Origin: Halorubrum sp. PV6
GTDB lineage: Archaea; Halobacteriota; Halobacteria; Halobacteriales; Haloferacaceae
Direction: 5' to 3'
Length of the DNA stretch: 64,000 nt
NCBI RefSeq assembly: GCF_003990725.2
Contig: NZ_CP030064.1
Coordinates: forward strand, 2,046,001 to 2,110,000
Position 1 is the first letter of the stretch, and each line of letters begins with the position of its first letter. Positions 41,545 to 49,506 of the stretch are shown here, piece by piece. The notes under the pieces were generated by a model. The model was not told where the DNA came from and made no database searches. It saw nothing but the letters and a program-made list of their open reading frames with translations. Position numbers and translations under genes: made by a program.

Positions 41545-42458
41545 GGTCGGCCGGAACCGCTCTCTGACCCGTGCGTGTACCCGCGGTCCGGGAGCGGGTC
41601 GCCGTCGGCGGTGACCCCGTCCGCTTCGTCGACGACCCGTCCCACGCGAGTCAGCCCGCCCGGACACGCCTCGCGAGCCGTGGGAACCGCCTCCTCGGGG
41701 AGCGTACAGACGAGTTCGAAGTCCTCGCCGAAGTGCGCGGCCAGCTCGAAGCGCTCGCCCGACTCGTCGGCGACAGCCTCGACGGCGGGGTGAACGGGAA
41801 CGCGGTCGGCGTCCAGTTCGAAGCCGACCGCGCTCGCCTCGGCGAGTTGGTGGAGCGAGCGCGCGAGCCCGTCCGAGGAGTCCATCATCGCGGTCGCGCG
41901 GTCGGCGAGCGCCAGCCCGTCGGCGACGCGGGGCGTGAACCGGAACAGGTCGTTCGCGCGCTCGACCGCCTCGTCGTCATCCCTTTTAAATAATCGGAGC
42001 GCGGCGGCGGAGCGTCCCCACTCGCCGGTGACACAGAGCGCGTCGCCGGGTCGCGCGCCGGATCGAGTGACGGCGCCGGCCCCGGTGAGGGTGCCGATGG
42101 CGGTCGAGGCCGTGGTGAACTCGTCGTGGCTGTCGAGGTCGCCGCCGACGTACTCGGCGTCGACCGCCTCGCAGACGTCGACCGCGCCGGCGACGAAGCG
42201 GTCGAGCCCCCCGTCGTCGAAGTCGCTGTCGGCGTACACCGCGACCGCCGCGGTCGCCGTCGCCCCCATCGCCGCCACGTCCGAGAGCGACGCGCCGACC
42301 GCGCGCCACCCGGCGGTGTAGCGCGTCGTCCCCGGCGGGAAGTCGGTCCGCTCGTGGAGCATGTCGGTCGTGATCACGGTGTCGTCCACGACGGCGGCGT
42401 CGTCGCCGGCGTGCGGCAGGTCGGCCGCGAGCGCCCGAAGCGCGTCTCGCTCGTTCAC
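41538..42458 (-). CDS. thiL: Thiamine-monophosphate kinase
   Basis: The 306-residue protein starts at a GTG with a TATA box 30 bases upstream. It shows AGDDAAVVDDTVITTDMLHERTDF near residue 17, AVGASLSDVAAMGATATAAV near 53 and YVGGDLDSHDEF near 102. RSGARPGDALCVTGEWGRSAAAL, MMDSSDGLARSLHQLAEAS and FGEDFELVCTLPEE complete the set. These are the PurM-fold nucleotide and metal motifs of ThiL, which makes thiamin diphosphate. No other thiamin gene is adjacent. Confidence 0.94.
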   Translation of the reverse strand: MNERDALRALAADLPHAGDDAAVVDDTVITTDMLHERTDFPPGTTRYTAGWRAVGASLSDVAAMGATATAAVAVYADSDFDDGGLDRFVAGAVDVCEAVDAEYVGGDLDSHDEFTTASTAIGTLTGAGAVTRSGARPGDALCVTGEWGRSAAALRLFKRDDDEAVERANDLFRFTPRVADGLALADRATAMMDSSDGLARSLHQLAEASAVGFELDADRVPVHPAVEAVADESGERFELAAHFGEDFELVCTLPEEAVPTAREACPGGLTRVGRVVDEADGVTADGDPLPDRGYTHGSESGSGRPQ

Positions 42459-42483
42459 GATACCGGCGGTTCACGCCGGGGCG

Positions 42484-42491
42484 GATTATAA
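42484..42491 (-). promoter_or_regulatory. TATA box of thiL
   Basis: The minus strand reads GTTATAAT, centred 30 bases before the GTG at 42458. Confidence 0.65.
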
Positions 42492-42561
42492 CTGTCCGAT
42501 TCGGCCGTCTCGCGGGGTCGTCGATCGGATTCCCCGATACCGTGCGGATAGGTACCAACCA

Positions 42562-42625
42562 CCATTTAAAGGCCCTAAACACATTAACGAATATTATCAT
42601 TATCAATCATTATGTTTATTACCAT
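42562..42625 (+). promoter_or_regulatory. AT-rich control region of the aceA locus
   Basis: The segment is sharply AT-rich against its surroundings. It holds a TTTAAA element (42565-42570), a run of related ATTATCATTATCAATCATTAT half-sites (42592-42612), and TTTATT (42615-42620). The last is placed 30 bases before the ATG at 42648. A regulator controlling acetate/fatty-acid growth genes could bind here; that is inference. Confidence 0.45.
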
Positions 42626-42647
42626 CCTCCCGCTCGTACCAATCGCA

Positions 42648-42749
42648 ATGACAGTATCCGTACGCGGACACGCAGCGCCCCGACCCGCCGACAGCACGAT
42701 AACCAGACGACCGCCGCAACCCCCTACACGACCCGATGACGACACCTGA
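42648..42749 (+). CDS. Possible 33-residue leader ORF before aceA
   Basis: The frame starts MTVSVRGHAAPRPADS at a leaderless distance (30 bases) from TTTATT, and is Pro/Arg-rich. It overlaps the next small frame by 14 bases. It is supported only by promoter spacing and its place in a chain of overlapping frames, so it may be non-coding. Confidence 0.3.
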   Translation: MTVSVRGHAAPRPADSTITRRPPQPPTRPDDDT

Positions 42750-43059
42750 CGACACCACACCCACGGCCGACAAGACGAACCGACAGACCGACCGAACGAC
42801 GAGCCGTCCGACCGCGACGGGCCGAGACCCGACCGCCGATCCTTCTACGCGATCGATCCCTGGGCGCCTGCCCACCACCGAGGAGGCGGGTGCCCCCATC
42901 GTCCCGAGGACGCACACGACGACGCGCACCACGGAGCCGATGGCCACCGACAGCCGCCGGCGACCGAGCCCGCCGCCGACCGAAGCCGAGCGCGACGCCC
43001 CGCTGGTCCCCGACCTGCGACCGACGCGTCGCCGGGCGACGGACGGGGGGTCGCGATGA
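42736..43059 (+). CDS. Possible 107-residue Thr/Arg/Pro-rich protein before aceA
   Basis: The product is low in hydrophobic residues and rich in Thr, Arg, Pro and Asp, so it should be disordered. It ends [13 protein letters not shown]. No family is recognised. Its stop overlaps the start of the 58-residue frame by four bases (ATGA). Such overlaps in series up to aceA favour a real polycistronic message. Against it, the composition is unusual and the opposite strand is also open. If it is not a gene, 42459-43231 is a long gap. Confidence 0.4.
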   Translation: MTTPDDTTPTADKTNRQTDRTTSRPTATGRDPTADPSTRSIPGRLPTTEEAGAPIVPRTHTTTRTTEPMATDSRRRPSPPPTEAERDAPLVPDLRPTRRRATDGGSR

Positions 43060-43232
43060 GCGCCGTCCCGATGGCTGGGACCGGCCGCGGCCCGCGACCG
43101 GACCCGACGACGTTCACGCGGCGCGCGATAGAGCAGTTCGACGGCCGCGGTGACCGAGCCGACGAGACGACCGACCGACCCGAATCGACCGCAGCGCGGT
43201 TCGACGACGACGCGACGACGGAGAGCCACTAA
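43056..43232 (+). CDS. 58-residue ORF translationally coupled to aceA
   Basis: The frame starts at the ATGA overlap with the preceding ORF, and its TAA shares a base with the ATG of isocitrate lyase (TAATG). The product contains [23 protein letters not shown], a plausible short helix in an otherwise polar chain. No family is recognised. The double overlap is the main evidence. Confidence 0.45.
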   Translation: MSAVPMAGTGRGPRPDPTTFTRRAIEQFDGRGDRADETTDRPESTAARFDDDATTESH

Positions 43233-44272
43233 TGCATCCCAACGAACTCGACGACGACGTCTATCGGAAAGATATCGACAACCCGGCCGGCCGAAAGCTC
43301 CGCGAGCTGTTCGAAGAGCAGGACTACACGTTCGCGCCCGGCATCTACCACGCGCTCGACGCCCGCCTCGCGGAGATGGCCGGCGTCGACGCGGCGTACA
43401 TGAGCGGCTACTCGACCGTCCTCGGCCAGTTCGGCTTCCCCGACCTGGAGATGGTCACCATGACCGAGATGGTCGAGAACGCGAAGCGCATGGTCGAGGC
43501 GACGAACCTCCCGGTCGTCGCCGACTGCGACACCGGCTACGGCGGCGTCCACAACGTCCGGCGCGCGGTCCGCGAGTACGAGAAGGCCGGCGTCGCCGCG
43601 GTCCACATCGAAGACCAGACCTCACCGAAGCGGTGCGGCCACATCGCGGGCAAGCAGATCGTCTCCCGCGAGCAGGCGCGGTCGCGCTTCGAGGCGGCCG
43701 TCGACGCCAAGCAGAGCGAGGACACGGTCATCATCGCCCGGACCGACGCGTACGGCTCCGCCAACGGCGACTGGGAGGAGCATCTCGAACGCGGCCGGAT
43801 CTACGCCGACGCCGGCGTCGACCTCGTCTGGCCCGAGATGCCCGACCCGTCCCGCGAGGACGCGGTCGAGTACGCCGAGACGATCCACGAGACCCACCCC
43901 GATCTGGATCTCGCCTTCAACTACTCCTCGTCGTTCGAGTGGGGCGCCCAAGAGGACCCGCTCACGTTCGAGGAGCTCGGCGACCTGGGCTACCAGTACA
44001 TCTTCATCACGCTGTACGGGCTCCACTCGGGCGCCCACGCGGTGTACGAGGATCTCTCGAACATCGCCGAGAACGACGAGCAGGCGCAGTTCGACCTCGA
44101 AGACCGGTACATCGGCCACGAGACCGAGAGCCACCACGAGCTCTCCTTCGTCCCGCGGTACCAGGACATCGAGGCCGAGTTCGACCCCGAGGCCCGAAAG
44201 CGGCAGGAGGAGTCGGCCGGCTTCACCGACGAGGAGAGCGACCCGATCACCGCCGAGAACGACGACGACTGA
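43232..44272 (+). CDS. aceA: Isocitrate lyase
   Basis: The 346-residue TIM-barrel protein has the isocitrate lyase signature with the catalytic Cys ([15 protein letters not shown], near residue 130). Others are [21 protein letters not shown] near 51, [15 protein letters not shown] near 91 and [22 protein letters not shown] near 170. It splits isocitrate into glyoxylate and succinate so that C2 units feed biosynthesis. It is shorter than the bacterial enzymes of about 430 residues, as in haloarchaea. No malate synthase is in the window. Translation appears coupled to the 58-residue frame upstream. Confidence 0.93.
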   Translation: MHPNELDDDVYRKDIDNPAGRKLRELFEEQDYTFAPGIYHALDARLAEMAGVDAAYMSGYSTVLGQFGFPDLEMVTMTEMVENAKRMVEATNLPVVADCDTGYGGVHNVRRAVREYEKAGVAAVHIEDQTSPKRCGHIAGKQIVSREQARSRFEAAVDAKQSEDTVIIARTDAYGSANGDWEEHLERGRIYADAGVDLVWPEMPDPSREDAVEYAETIHETHPDLDLAFNYSSSFEWGAQEDPLTFEELGDLGYQYIFITLYGLHSGAHAVYEDLSNIAENDEQAQFDLEDRYIGHETESHHELSFVPRYQDIEAEFDPEARKRQEESAGFTDEESDPITAENDDD

Positions 44273-44287
44273 GCGCGTCGCGCCCCG

Positions 44288-45544
44288 CTATCGGTCCGGA
44301 ATCGCCCCCAGATTTTTCAGCTCCGCGAGGTCGCCGTCGCCGTACCCGTACTCGCCGAGCACCGCCTCCGTGTGCTCGCCGAGCGACGGCGGATAGCGAC
44401 GGTTCGTCGTCGGCGTGCGCGAGAAGTGCATCGGCGACCCCGGCACCCGCATCGGGCCGGCGGTCGGATGCTCGAACTCGGCGACCATGTCGCGCGCGGC
44501 CAGCTGCGGGTCGTCGAACACCTCGGCCATGTCGCGAACGCGGCTCGCGGGCACCCCGTGATCGCTGAGCCGATCGATCGCCGCCGCCGTCGTGAGCTCC
44601 GCGAACGCGGCGTCGAGTTCGGGGTCGAGCGCGTCCCGGTTGCGCACGCGCTTCTCGTTGGTCTCGAATCGCTCGTCGGCCAGCAGGTCCGGACGATCGA
44701 GCGCCTCACAGAGCTTGGGCCAGAACGCGTCGGCGGCGCAGGCGACGACGACGTAGCCGTCTGTCGTCTCGAACGCCTGATACGGAGCGATGTTCGGGTG
44801 TTTGCTCCCCATCCGGCCCGGCGGCTCGCCGCTCGCGAAGTAGTTGGCGGCCATGTAACTGGTCCACGCCGCCTGTCCGTCGAGCAGGCTCACGTCGATC
44901 TTCTGGCCGGTGCCGTCGCCGAGTTCGCGCTCCAAGAGCGCCGCGAGGATCGCTTGGGTCGCGTACATCCCGGCGCCGATGTCGGCGAGCGCGACCCCGA
45001 TCCGAACCGGCGGACCGCCCTCGACGCCCGTCATCGACATGAACCCGCCGCGGGCCTGCATCACGATGTCGTAGGCCGGCTCGTCGCGGTCGGGCCCCCA
45101 CTCGCCGTAGCCGGAGATACCGCAGTAGATCAGTTCGGGGTTCGCGGCGGCGAGATCCGGGTAGTCGAGGCCCCAGTCGGCCATCTTGCCGACCCGGAAG
45201 TTCTCGACGAGCACGTCGGCCTCCCCGGCGAGGTCGCGGAACACCGCGCGCCCCGCGTCGCTCGCGAGGTTCAACTCGACGGAGCGCTTGTTTCGGTTGA
45301 CGCTGGCGTAGTAGGCGCTCTGGGCGTCGTCGGGGTCGGACTCCTCTCCCTCACCGAACGCCGGCGGGCGCCACGTCCGCGTCTGGTCGCCCTCCCCCGG
45401 CCGCTCGATTTTGATGACCTCGGCGCCGAGGTCGCCGAGTTGCATGGTACAGAACGGCCCCACCAGCACGCGGGAGGCGTCGAGGACCGTGAGCCCGTCG
45501 AGCGGCCCCGCGTCGCCGTCCGGATCGCGCGCCTCACCGACCAC
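44288..45544 (-). CDS. CaiB/BaiF family (class III) CoA transferase
   Basis: The 418-residue protein starts at a GTG. It has LDGLTVLDASRVLVGPFCTMQLGDLGAEVIKIERP at the N-terminus and SVNRNKRSVELNLASDAG near residue 82. PAYDIVMQARGGFMSMTG near 155 contains the Asp that forms the acyl anhydride in this family, and IGVALADIGAGMYATQAILAALLERE lies near 182. It moves CoA between carboxylic acids. It converges with isocitrate lyase across 15 bases. In other haloarchaea a family member handles mesaconyl-CoA in the methylaspartate cycle; that role is not shown here and would be odd beside aceA. Confidence 0.88.
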   Translation of the reverse strand: MVGEARDPDGDAGPLDGLTVLDASRVLVGPFCTMQLGDLGAEVIKIERPGEGDQTRTWRPPAFGEGEESDPDDAQSAYYASVNRNKRSVELNLASDAGRAVFRDLAGEADVLVENFRVGKMADWGLDYPDLAAANPELIYCGISGYGEWGPDRDEPAYDIVMQARGGFMSMTGVEGGPPVRIGVALADIGAGMYATQAILAALLERELGDGTGQKIDVSLLDGQAAWTSYMAANYFASGEPPGRMGSKHPNIAPYQAFETTDGYVVVACAADAFWPKLCEALDRPDLLADERFETNEKRVRNRDALDPELDAAFAELTTAAAIDRLSDHGVPASRVRDMAEVFDDPQLAARDMVAEFEHPTAGPMRVPGSPMHFSRTPTTNRRYPPSLGEHTEAVLGEYGYGDGDLAELKNLGAIPDR

Positions 45545-45646
45545 GCCGGATCACCTCGCCTGTCCGTCGCCGTGTCGCGTCCATGTCCCCGGAGTCGGCC
45601 GGGCGGGTAATGAGCCTCCCGGCGGCGACGCCCGCCGCGTCGCCAA

Positions 45647-45657
45647 CCGTTAAACGG
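45647..45657 (+). promoter_or_regulatory. Palindromic TATA element of the SDR gene
   Basis: CCGTTAAACGG is a perfect 11-base palindrome whose GTTAAAC core lies about 27 bases before the ATG at 45679. Confidence 0.5.
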
Positions 45658-45678
45658 CGGCGAGGCGATCGGTTCCGT

Positions 45679-46473
45679 ATGGATCTGGACATCTCGGGGA
45701 ACGTCGCGCTGACGACGGCATCGAGCAGCGGTCTCGGCTTCGCGTCCGCACAGGCGCTCGTTCGCGAGGGGGTAAACGTCGTCATCAACGGCCGCGACGG
45801 CGACCGCCTCGCGGCGGCGAAAGAGTCGCTGCAACGCGAGGCGGCCGACGGCGCCCGCGTCGTCGCCGTGCAGGGCGACATCACGGATACCGACGACCTC
45901 GACCGGCTCGTCGAGACGACGGTCGACGAGTTCGGCCGGCTCGACCACCTCGTCACCTCGGCCGGCGGCCCGCCCTCGGGGGCGTTCCTCGACACCGACG
46001 ACGAGGACTGGGAGGCGGCGTACGAACTGCTCGTGATGAGCGTCGTCCGCCTCGCCCGGAAGTGCGCCGAGCCGCTGGCCGACGGGGACGGCGGGACCAT
46101 CGTCACGATCACCTCGCGGTCGGTGAAGGAGGCGATAGACGGGCTGGTGCTGTCGAACGCGGTGCGGATGAGCGTCGTCGGCTTAGAGAAGACGCTCTCG
46201 AAAGAGCTCGGCCCGGAGGTGCGCGCGAACGCCGTCCTCCCCGGCTCGCACGAGACGAGCCGGATCCGAGAACTCGTCGATCAGGCGATCGAGCGCGGCG
46301 AGTACGACTCCTACGAGGAGGGGCTCGCCGACTGGGTCGACAACCCGCTCGACCGCATCGGCGACCCGATCGAACTCGGGAACACCGTCGCCTTCCTCTC
46401 GTCGCCGCGCTCCGGGTACGTGAACGGGCAGGCCATCGTCGTCGACGGTGGCGGCGGCGACGCGACCCTGTAG
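45679..46473 (+). CDS. SDR family oxidoreductase lacking the Tyr-Lys pair
   Basis: The 264-residue Rossmann protein has a modified cofactor loop, TTASSSGLGFASAQALV, near residue 12, and LDHLVTSAGGPPSGAF near 91. Where classical SDRs have Tyr-x-x-Ser-Lys it reads GLVLSNAVRMSVVGLEKTL, so both the catalytic Tyr and Lys are replaced; the Ser of TITSRS is kept. The C-terminus GYVNGQAIVVDGGGG is normal. This divergent FabG-like subgroup is known in many prokaryotes. Its activity is uncertain. It is divergent from the CoA transferase gene. Confidence 0.85.
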   Translation: MDLDISGNVALTTASSSGLGFASAQALVREGVNVVINGRDGDRLAAAKESLQREAADGARVVAVQGDITDTDDLDRLVETTVDEFGRLDHLVTSAGGPPSGAFLDTDDEDWEAAYELLVMSVVRLARKCAEPLADGDGGTIVTITSRSVKEAIDGLVLSNAVRMSVVGLEKTLSKELGPEVRANAVLPGSHETSRIRELVDQAIERGEYDSYEEGLADWVDNPLDRIGDPIELGNTVAFLSSPRSGYVNGQAIVVDGGGGDATL

Positions 46474-46551
46474 TTGGGGGAGCGCTGTCTGCGGCCCCCG
46501 CGTGACCGCGACCGCAACCGTCAACCGGGGGGATGGCCTCGCTGCGTGTAG

Positions 46552-47475
46552 ATGGAGGTCCTCGTGCGACTCGCCGGACTGCTCGCGCTGCTCCTCGTCG
46601 GGACGGGGCTCCGGTACGCCGGCGTCCTCGACGCGGCCCGCACGGAGCTCCTCAACCGGGCCGCCTACTACGGCGCGCTCCCGGCGCTGGTGTTCGTCGC
46701 GACCTACGACCAAGCCATCGGCGAGGTCGTCTCGTGGGAGCTGCTCGTCGCCGTCCTCGCCGCGTACCTCGGCACGGCGGTCGTTGCCGGCGTCGTCCAC
46801 CGCCGCCGCTCGCCGAGCGCGCGCCGGAGCGTCGCGGTCGTCCAGTCGTACCACTCGAACGTGGGGTACCTCGGGCTCCCCGTCGTCGCCGCGACGTTCG
46901 GCCCCCGCGTGACCGCGATCGCGAGCGTCGTCTTGGGGATCGGGTCGCTGGTCCAGGTGCCGCTGACCGTGATCCTGCTGGTGTCGATGAACGGGGAGAA
47001 CACCGAGGGCGCGCTGGGGCGACACCTCCGGTCGCTCGCGGGCAACCCCGTCCTGCTGGCGCTCGTCGCCGGGATGACCATCGGCTGGTTCGAGGTTGGC
47101 GTTCCGAGCCCGGCCGCGACGGCGCTGGGCTGGGCCGGGTCGCTGGCGCTCCCGCTGGCGCTGCTCTGCGTCGGCGCCACGCTGCAGGTCGACCGGGCGG
47201 CGATCGACCGCGGGGCGACCGCGTCGGTGGTCGCGCTCAAGGTGGCGTGTATGCCCGCCATCGCGTGGGCGGCGCTCGCGCTGCTCGGCGTCAACGCGGC
47301 GACGCTCACCGCCGGCGTCGTGATGCTCGGCACGCCGACCGCGGTGTCGACGTACGTGTTCGCGACCGAGCTCGGCGGCGACGCCGGGTTCGCCTCGCTG
47401 AACGTGTTCGTCACGACGGTCGCGTCGGTCGGATCGCTGACCCTCTTGATCGAACTGATCGGGACGACCGTGTGA
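46552..47475 (+). CDS. AEC (auxin efflux carrier) family transporter
   Basis: The 307-residue protein has about ten membrane helices in two five-helix repeats. VVQSYHSNVGYLGLPVVAATFG near residue 96 matches the conserved Asn-x-Gly-(Phe/Tyr)-(Met/Leu)-Gly motif of the first repeat. VVMLGTPTAVSTYVFATELGGD near 260 is the matching motif of the second repeat. Relatives transport malonate, malate or other carboxylates. Its end lies within a 27-base tandem repeat. Confidence 0.87.
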   Translation: MEVLVRLAGLLALLLVGTGLRYAGVLDAARTELLNRAAYYGALPALVFVATYDQAIGEVVSWELLVAVLAAYLGTAVVAGVVHRRRSPSARRSVAVVQSYHSNVGYLGLPVVAATFGPRVTAIASVVLGIGSLVQVPLTVILLVSMNGENTEGALGRHLRSLAGNPVLLALVAGMTIGWFEVGVPSPAATALGWAGSLALPLALLCVGATLQVDRAAIDRGATASVVALKVACMPAIAWAALALLGVNAATLTAGVVMLGTPTAVSTYVFATELGGDAGFASLNVFVTTVASVGSLTLLIELIGTTV

Positions 47476-47480
47476 GCCGG

Positions 47481-47549
47481 ACAGATCGGGACGGCGGGGT
47501 ACGGCGAACAGATAGGGACGGCGAGGTACGGCGAACAGATCGGGACGGC
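47481..47549 (+). repeat. 27-base tandem repeat just after the AEC gene
   Basis: The unit starts ACAGATCGGGACGGC and occurs at 47481-47507, again with two mismatches at 47508-47534, and as a 15-base partial copy at 47535-47549. The last codons of the AEC gene (about 47455-47470) resemble the unit start, so the array may have grown from the gene end. Confidence 0.85.
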
Positions 47550-47598
47550 TCCCGCCGCGACCCGAACCGATATGCCGTGGGGCGTCATCTCACGGCGC

Positions 47599-47946
47599 AT
47601 GGACCACGTCGCCTTCGAGGACGCCGAGACGTACGAGCCGGAAGCCGGGTGGGCGCGCGCCGCGCTGGCGGGCAGCGACCGATTCACCTTCGAGTGGTTC
47701 GAGAAGCCGGCGGGCCACTCCTCGCCGATGCACGACCACGAGAACGAGCAGGTGTGCCTCTGTCTGGAGGGTGAGCTCGTCGTGCACACCGAGGCCGACA
47801 GTGCCGTCTTGGGACCGTACGACTCGGTCCACCTCGACAGGTGGGAGTCACACCGCGTCGAGAACCGGACCGACGAGCGCGCGGTTGGCCTCGACGTGTT
47901 CGCGCCCGGCCGCGGATTCGACTTCTGGACGGATCGCGAGGAGTGA
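47599..47946 (+). CDS. Single-domain cupin protein
   Basis: The start is MDHVAFEDAE (ATG at 47599; one at 47572 is possible), giving 115 residues. Cupin motif 1 is GHSSPMHDHENEQVCLCLEGELVV, with the metal-binding His-x-His and Glu. Motif 2 is DSVHLDRWESHRVENRT with the third His. It is probably a small metal-binding cupin of unknown substrate. Its stop shares a base with the ATG of the FAH-family gene, so the two are coupled. Confidence 0.83.
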   Translation: MDHVAFEDAETYEPEAGWARAALAGSDRFTFEWFEKPAGHSSPMHDHENEQVCLCLEGELVVHTEADSAVLGPYDSVHLDRWESHRVENRTDERAVGLDVFAPGRGFDFWTDREE

Positions 47947-48821
47947 TGACGAGCGACACGCCACGGGCGGGGGGAAGCGACGCGGCGCCGATTCGCCTCG
48001 CGCGGACGGTCGAGGGACGCCCGCTCGTCGGCGACGAGGACGGGTTCGTGCCCCTCGCGTCGGCCGGCATGGACGGAATCGACGAGGCGCTCGGCGCGGC
48101 GGTCGGGTGCGGGGCGTCGTCGCTCCCGTCGGTCGAGTCGCTCCCCGCCGCGCGGACGCCGGCGCGGCGACTGTCGTTCGGGGTGCCGTTCGACCCCGGT
48201 AAGCTGTGGGGGATCGGCCTCAACTACGCCGACCACGCGGCCGACCTCGACGCGGTCCGGCCCGCGGAGCCGGCGAGTTTCATGCGCCCGGCGACCGCGC
48301 TGACCGCGCCCGGCGGGCCGATTCGGCTGCCGCCGACCGAGGAGGCCGCCCGGATCACGGCGGAGGCGGAACTCGGCCTCGTGATCGGTCGGACCTGCAC
48401 CGACGTCGACGAGGGCGCGTTCGGCGAGGTCGTCGCCGGCGTCGTCCCGGTCATCGACGTGACGGCCGAGGACGTCCTCCAGCGGAACCCGCGGTTCCTC
48501 ACGCGGGCGAAGAGCTACGACACGTTCCTCGTCGTCGGGCCGTGGATCGTGGCGCCGGTGAGCGTCGACCGGCTCGCGGGGACGACGGTCCGAACCGTGA
48601 TCAACGGCGAGACGGTCGCGGAGAACACCGTCGACCGGATGCTGTTCCCGCCGGAGGAGCTCGTCAGCGTCCACTCGCGCGTGTTCACCGCAGAGCGCGG
48701 CGACCTCATCTCGACCGGGACTCCCGGCGCGGGCGGTATCGAGCCCGGAGATACGGTCCGGGCGGAGGTCGAGGGCGTTGGCGTGTTAACGGCGGACGTG
48801 GTCGGCGAGGAGAGGGAGTAG
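47946..48821 (+). CDS. Fumarylacetoacetate hydrolase (FAH) family protein
   Basis: The 291-residue protein has KLWGIGLNYADHAADL near residue 80 (catalytic His region) and ITAEAELGLVIGR near 139 with the metal-binding Glu-x-Glu. VTAEDVLQRNPRFLTRAKSYDTFLVVGPWIV near 178 and LISTGTPGAGGIEPGD near 258 follow. Family members hydrolyse C-C bonds of 3-oxo acids or decarboxylate oxaloacetate-like compounds. It is coupled to the cupin gene, a common pair in aromatic or sugar-acid breakdown. The exact substrate is unknown. Confidence 0.88.
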   Translation: MTSDTPRAGGSDAAPIRLARTVEGRPLVGDEDGFVPLASAGMDGIDEALGAAVGCGASSLPSVESLPAARTPARRLSFGVPFDPGKLWGIGLNYADHAADLDAVRPAEPASFMRPATALTAPGGPIRLPPTEEAARITAEAELGLVIGRTCTDVDEGAFGEVVAGVVPVIDVTAEDVLQRNPRFLTRAKSYDTFLVVGPWIVAPVSVDRLAGTTVRTVINGETVAENTVDRMLFPPEELVSVHSRVFTAERGDLISTGTPGAGGIEPGDTVRAEVEGVGVLTADVVGEERE

Positions 48822-48924
48822 CGGGACGGAGGAGATCGGACGGGGGTAAAGGACGAACCGCGGGAGAGAGAACGTCGGCCGTGGGAGAGAGAGAACGGCG
48901 GCCGCGCGTGAGAGGAGAGCCGAC

Positions 48925-49089
48925 CTACGCCGGCAGCGTGTCGATACCGTCGATCTCGACGTAGCCGTACCCGCACTCGGGGCAGCGCCACTTCGTCTTC
49001 TCGCCGAGGTGTAGCGTCATCGCACCGGTCCGGTAAAACGACTGGGTCTCTCCACACGAGGGACAGTCTACCTCCTTTTCGAGCGCCAT
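48925..49089 (-). CDS. Small zinc-ribbon protein (DUF7838-like)
   Basis: The 54-residue protein starts at the ATG at 49089, with a TTCAAAACC element about 27 bases upstream. Two pairs, CPSCGETQSFYRTG and WRCPECGYGYVEIDG, make one zinc ribbon with TFIIS-like spacing. It resembles a small haloarchaeal family that I recall as DUF7838. Nucleic-acid binding is likely; the exact role is unknown. Confidence 0.75.
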   Translation of the reverse strand: MALEKEVDCPSCGETQSFYRTGAMTLHLGEKTKWRCPECGYGYVEIDGIDTLPA

Positions 49090-49506
49090 ACTCGCGGATC
49101 CGTTCGGCGCGGTTTTGAAGATACTGATCCGCCGGTTGCACTCGGCTGGTCGCGGGTAAATCGCGCCTGGGAGATCGTCGGTGAACACCGCCTCGCCGGC
49201 TGTCCCTCTGCGTCCCGCCCGCACAGCACCACTGGAAGACGTTCCTGCTCGCGCACTCCGTTCGCTGTGCGGGCTGTGGCTTCCATGCTCCCGCTCGTTC
49301 CACTCACGGGACCGCAACCGCGCCGCACGCCTCCCCAGCCTCGTCGGTCGTCCTCCGCGCCGCTCCGGACGACCGACTCCCTCGCGCGTGCTGACTCGCG
49401 GCCGCCGAGAGCGGCCGCTCGCAGGCACGCGCCAGCGCGGGTCTCTTTATAAATTGTTGTCGCCGTCCTCTCGCTCGTTATAAATAGCTCTCGCCGCGTC
49501 TCGTCC
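49090..49506. other. Long gene-free GC-rich stretch with stem-loops
   Basis: No convincing coding frame is present although several frames are open through high GC. It contains a perfect 11-base stem (GCCCGCACAGC at 49217-49227, GCTGTGCGGGC at 49264-49274), a GCGGCCGC-bounded hairpin near 49398-49418, and two TATA-like elements (49446-49453 and 49478-49485). In my memory, segments like 49300-49400 recur as non-coding stretches in other haloarchaeal genomes. A dispersed repeat or a structured RNA are the two readings. Confidence 0.45.
49446..49485. promoter_or_regulatory. Two closely spaced TATA-like elements
   Basis: TTTATAAA (49446-49453, self-complementary) and TTATAAAT (49478-49485) lie 32 bases apart downstream of arcS. 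They could start transcription leftward through the stem-loop region, or rightward antisense to arcS. Confidence 0.4.

Noticed and set aside
42542-42739. A 65-codon frame before aceA on the plus strand
   Set aside because: It runs through the AT-rich promoter block and gives a His/Asn/Ile/Tyr-rich chain. The promoter spacing fits a different frame at 42648.
43232-45544. Methylaspartate-cycle cluster (CoA transferase beside aceA)
   Set aside because: Isocitrate lyase indicates the glyoxylate cycle. No glutamate mutase, methylaspartase or mesaconyl-CoA hydratase genes are present.
46704-48674. A 656-codon minus-strand frame across the AEC, cupin and FAH genes
   Set aside because: It is antisense to three recognisable genes and includes intergenic repeats translated as SPYPAVPIC-like units.
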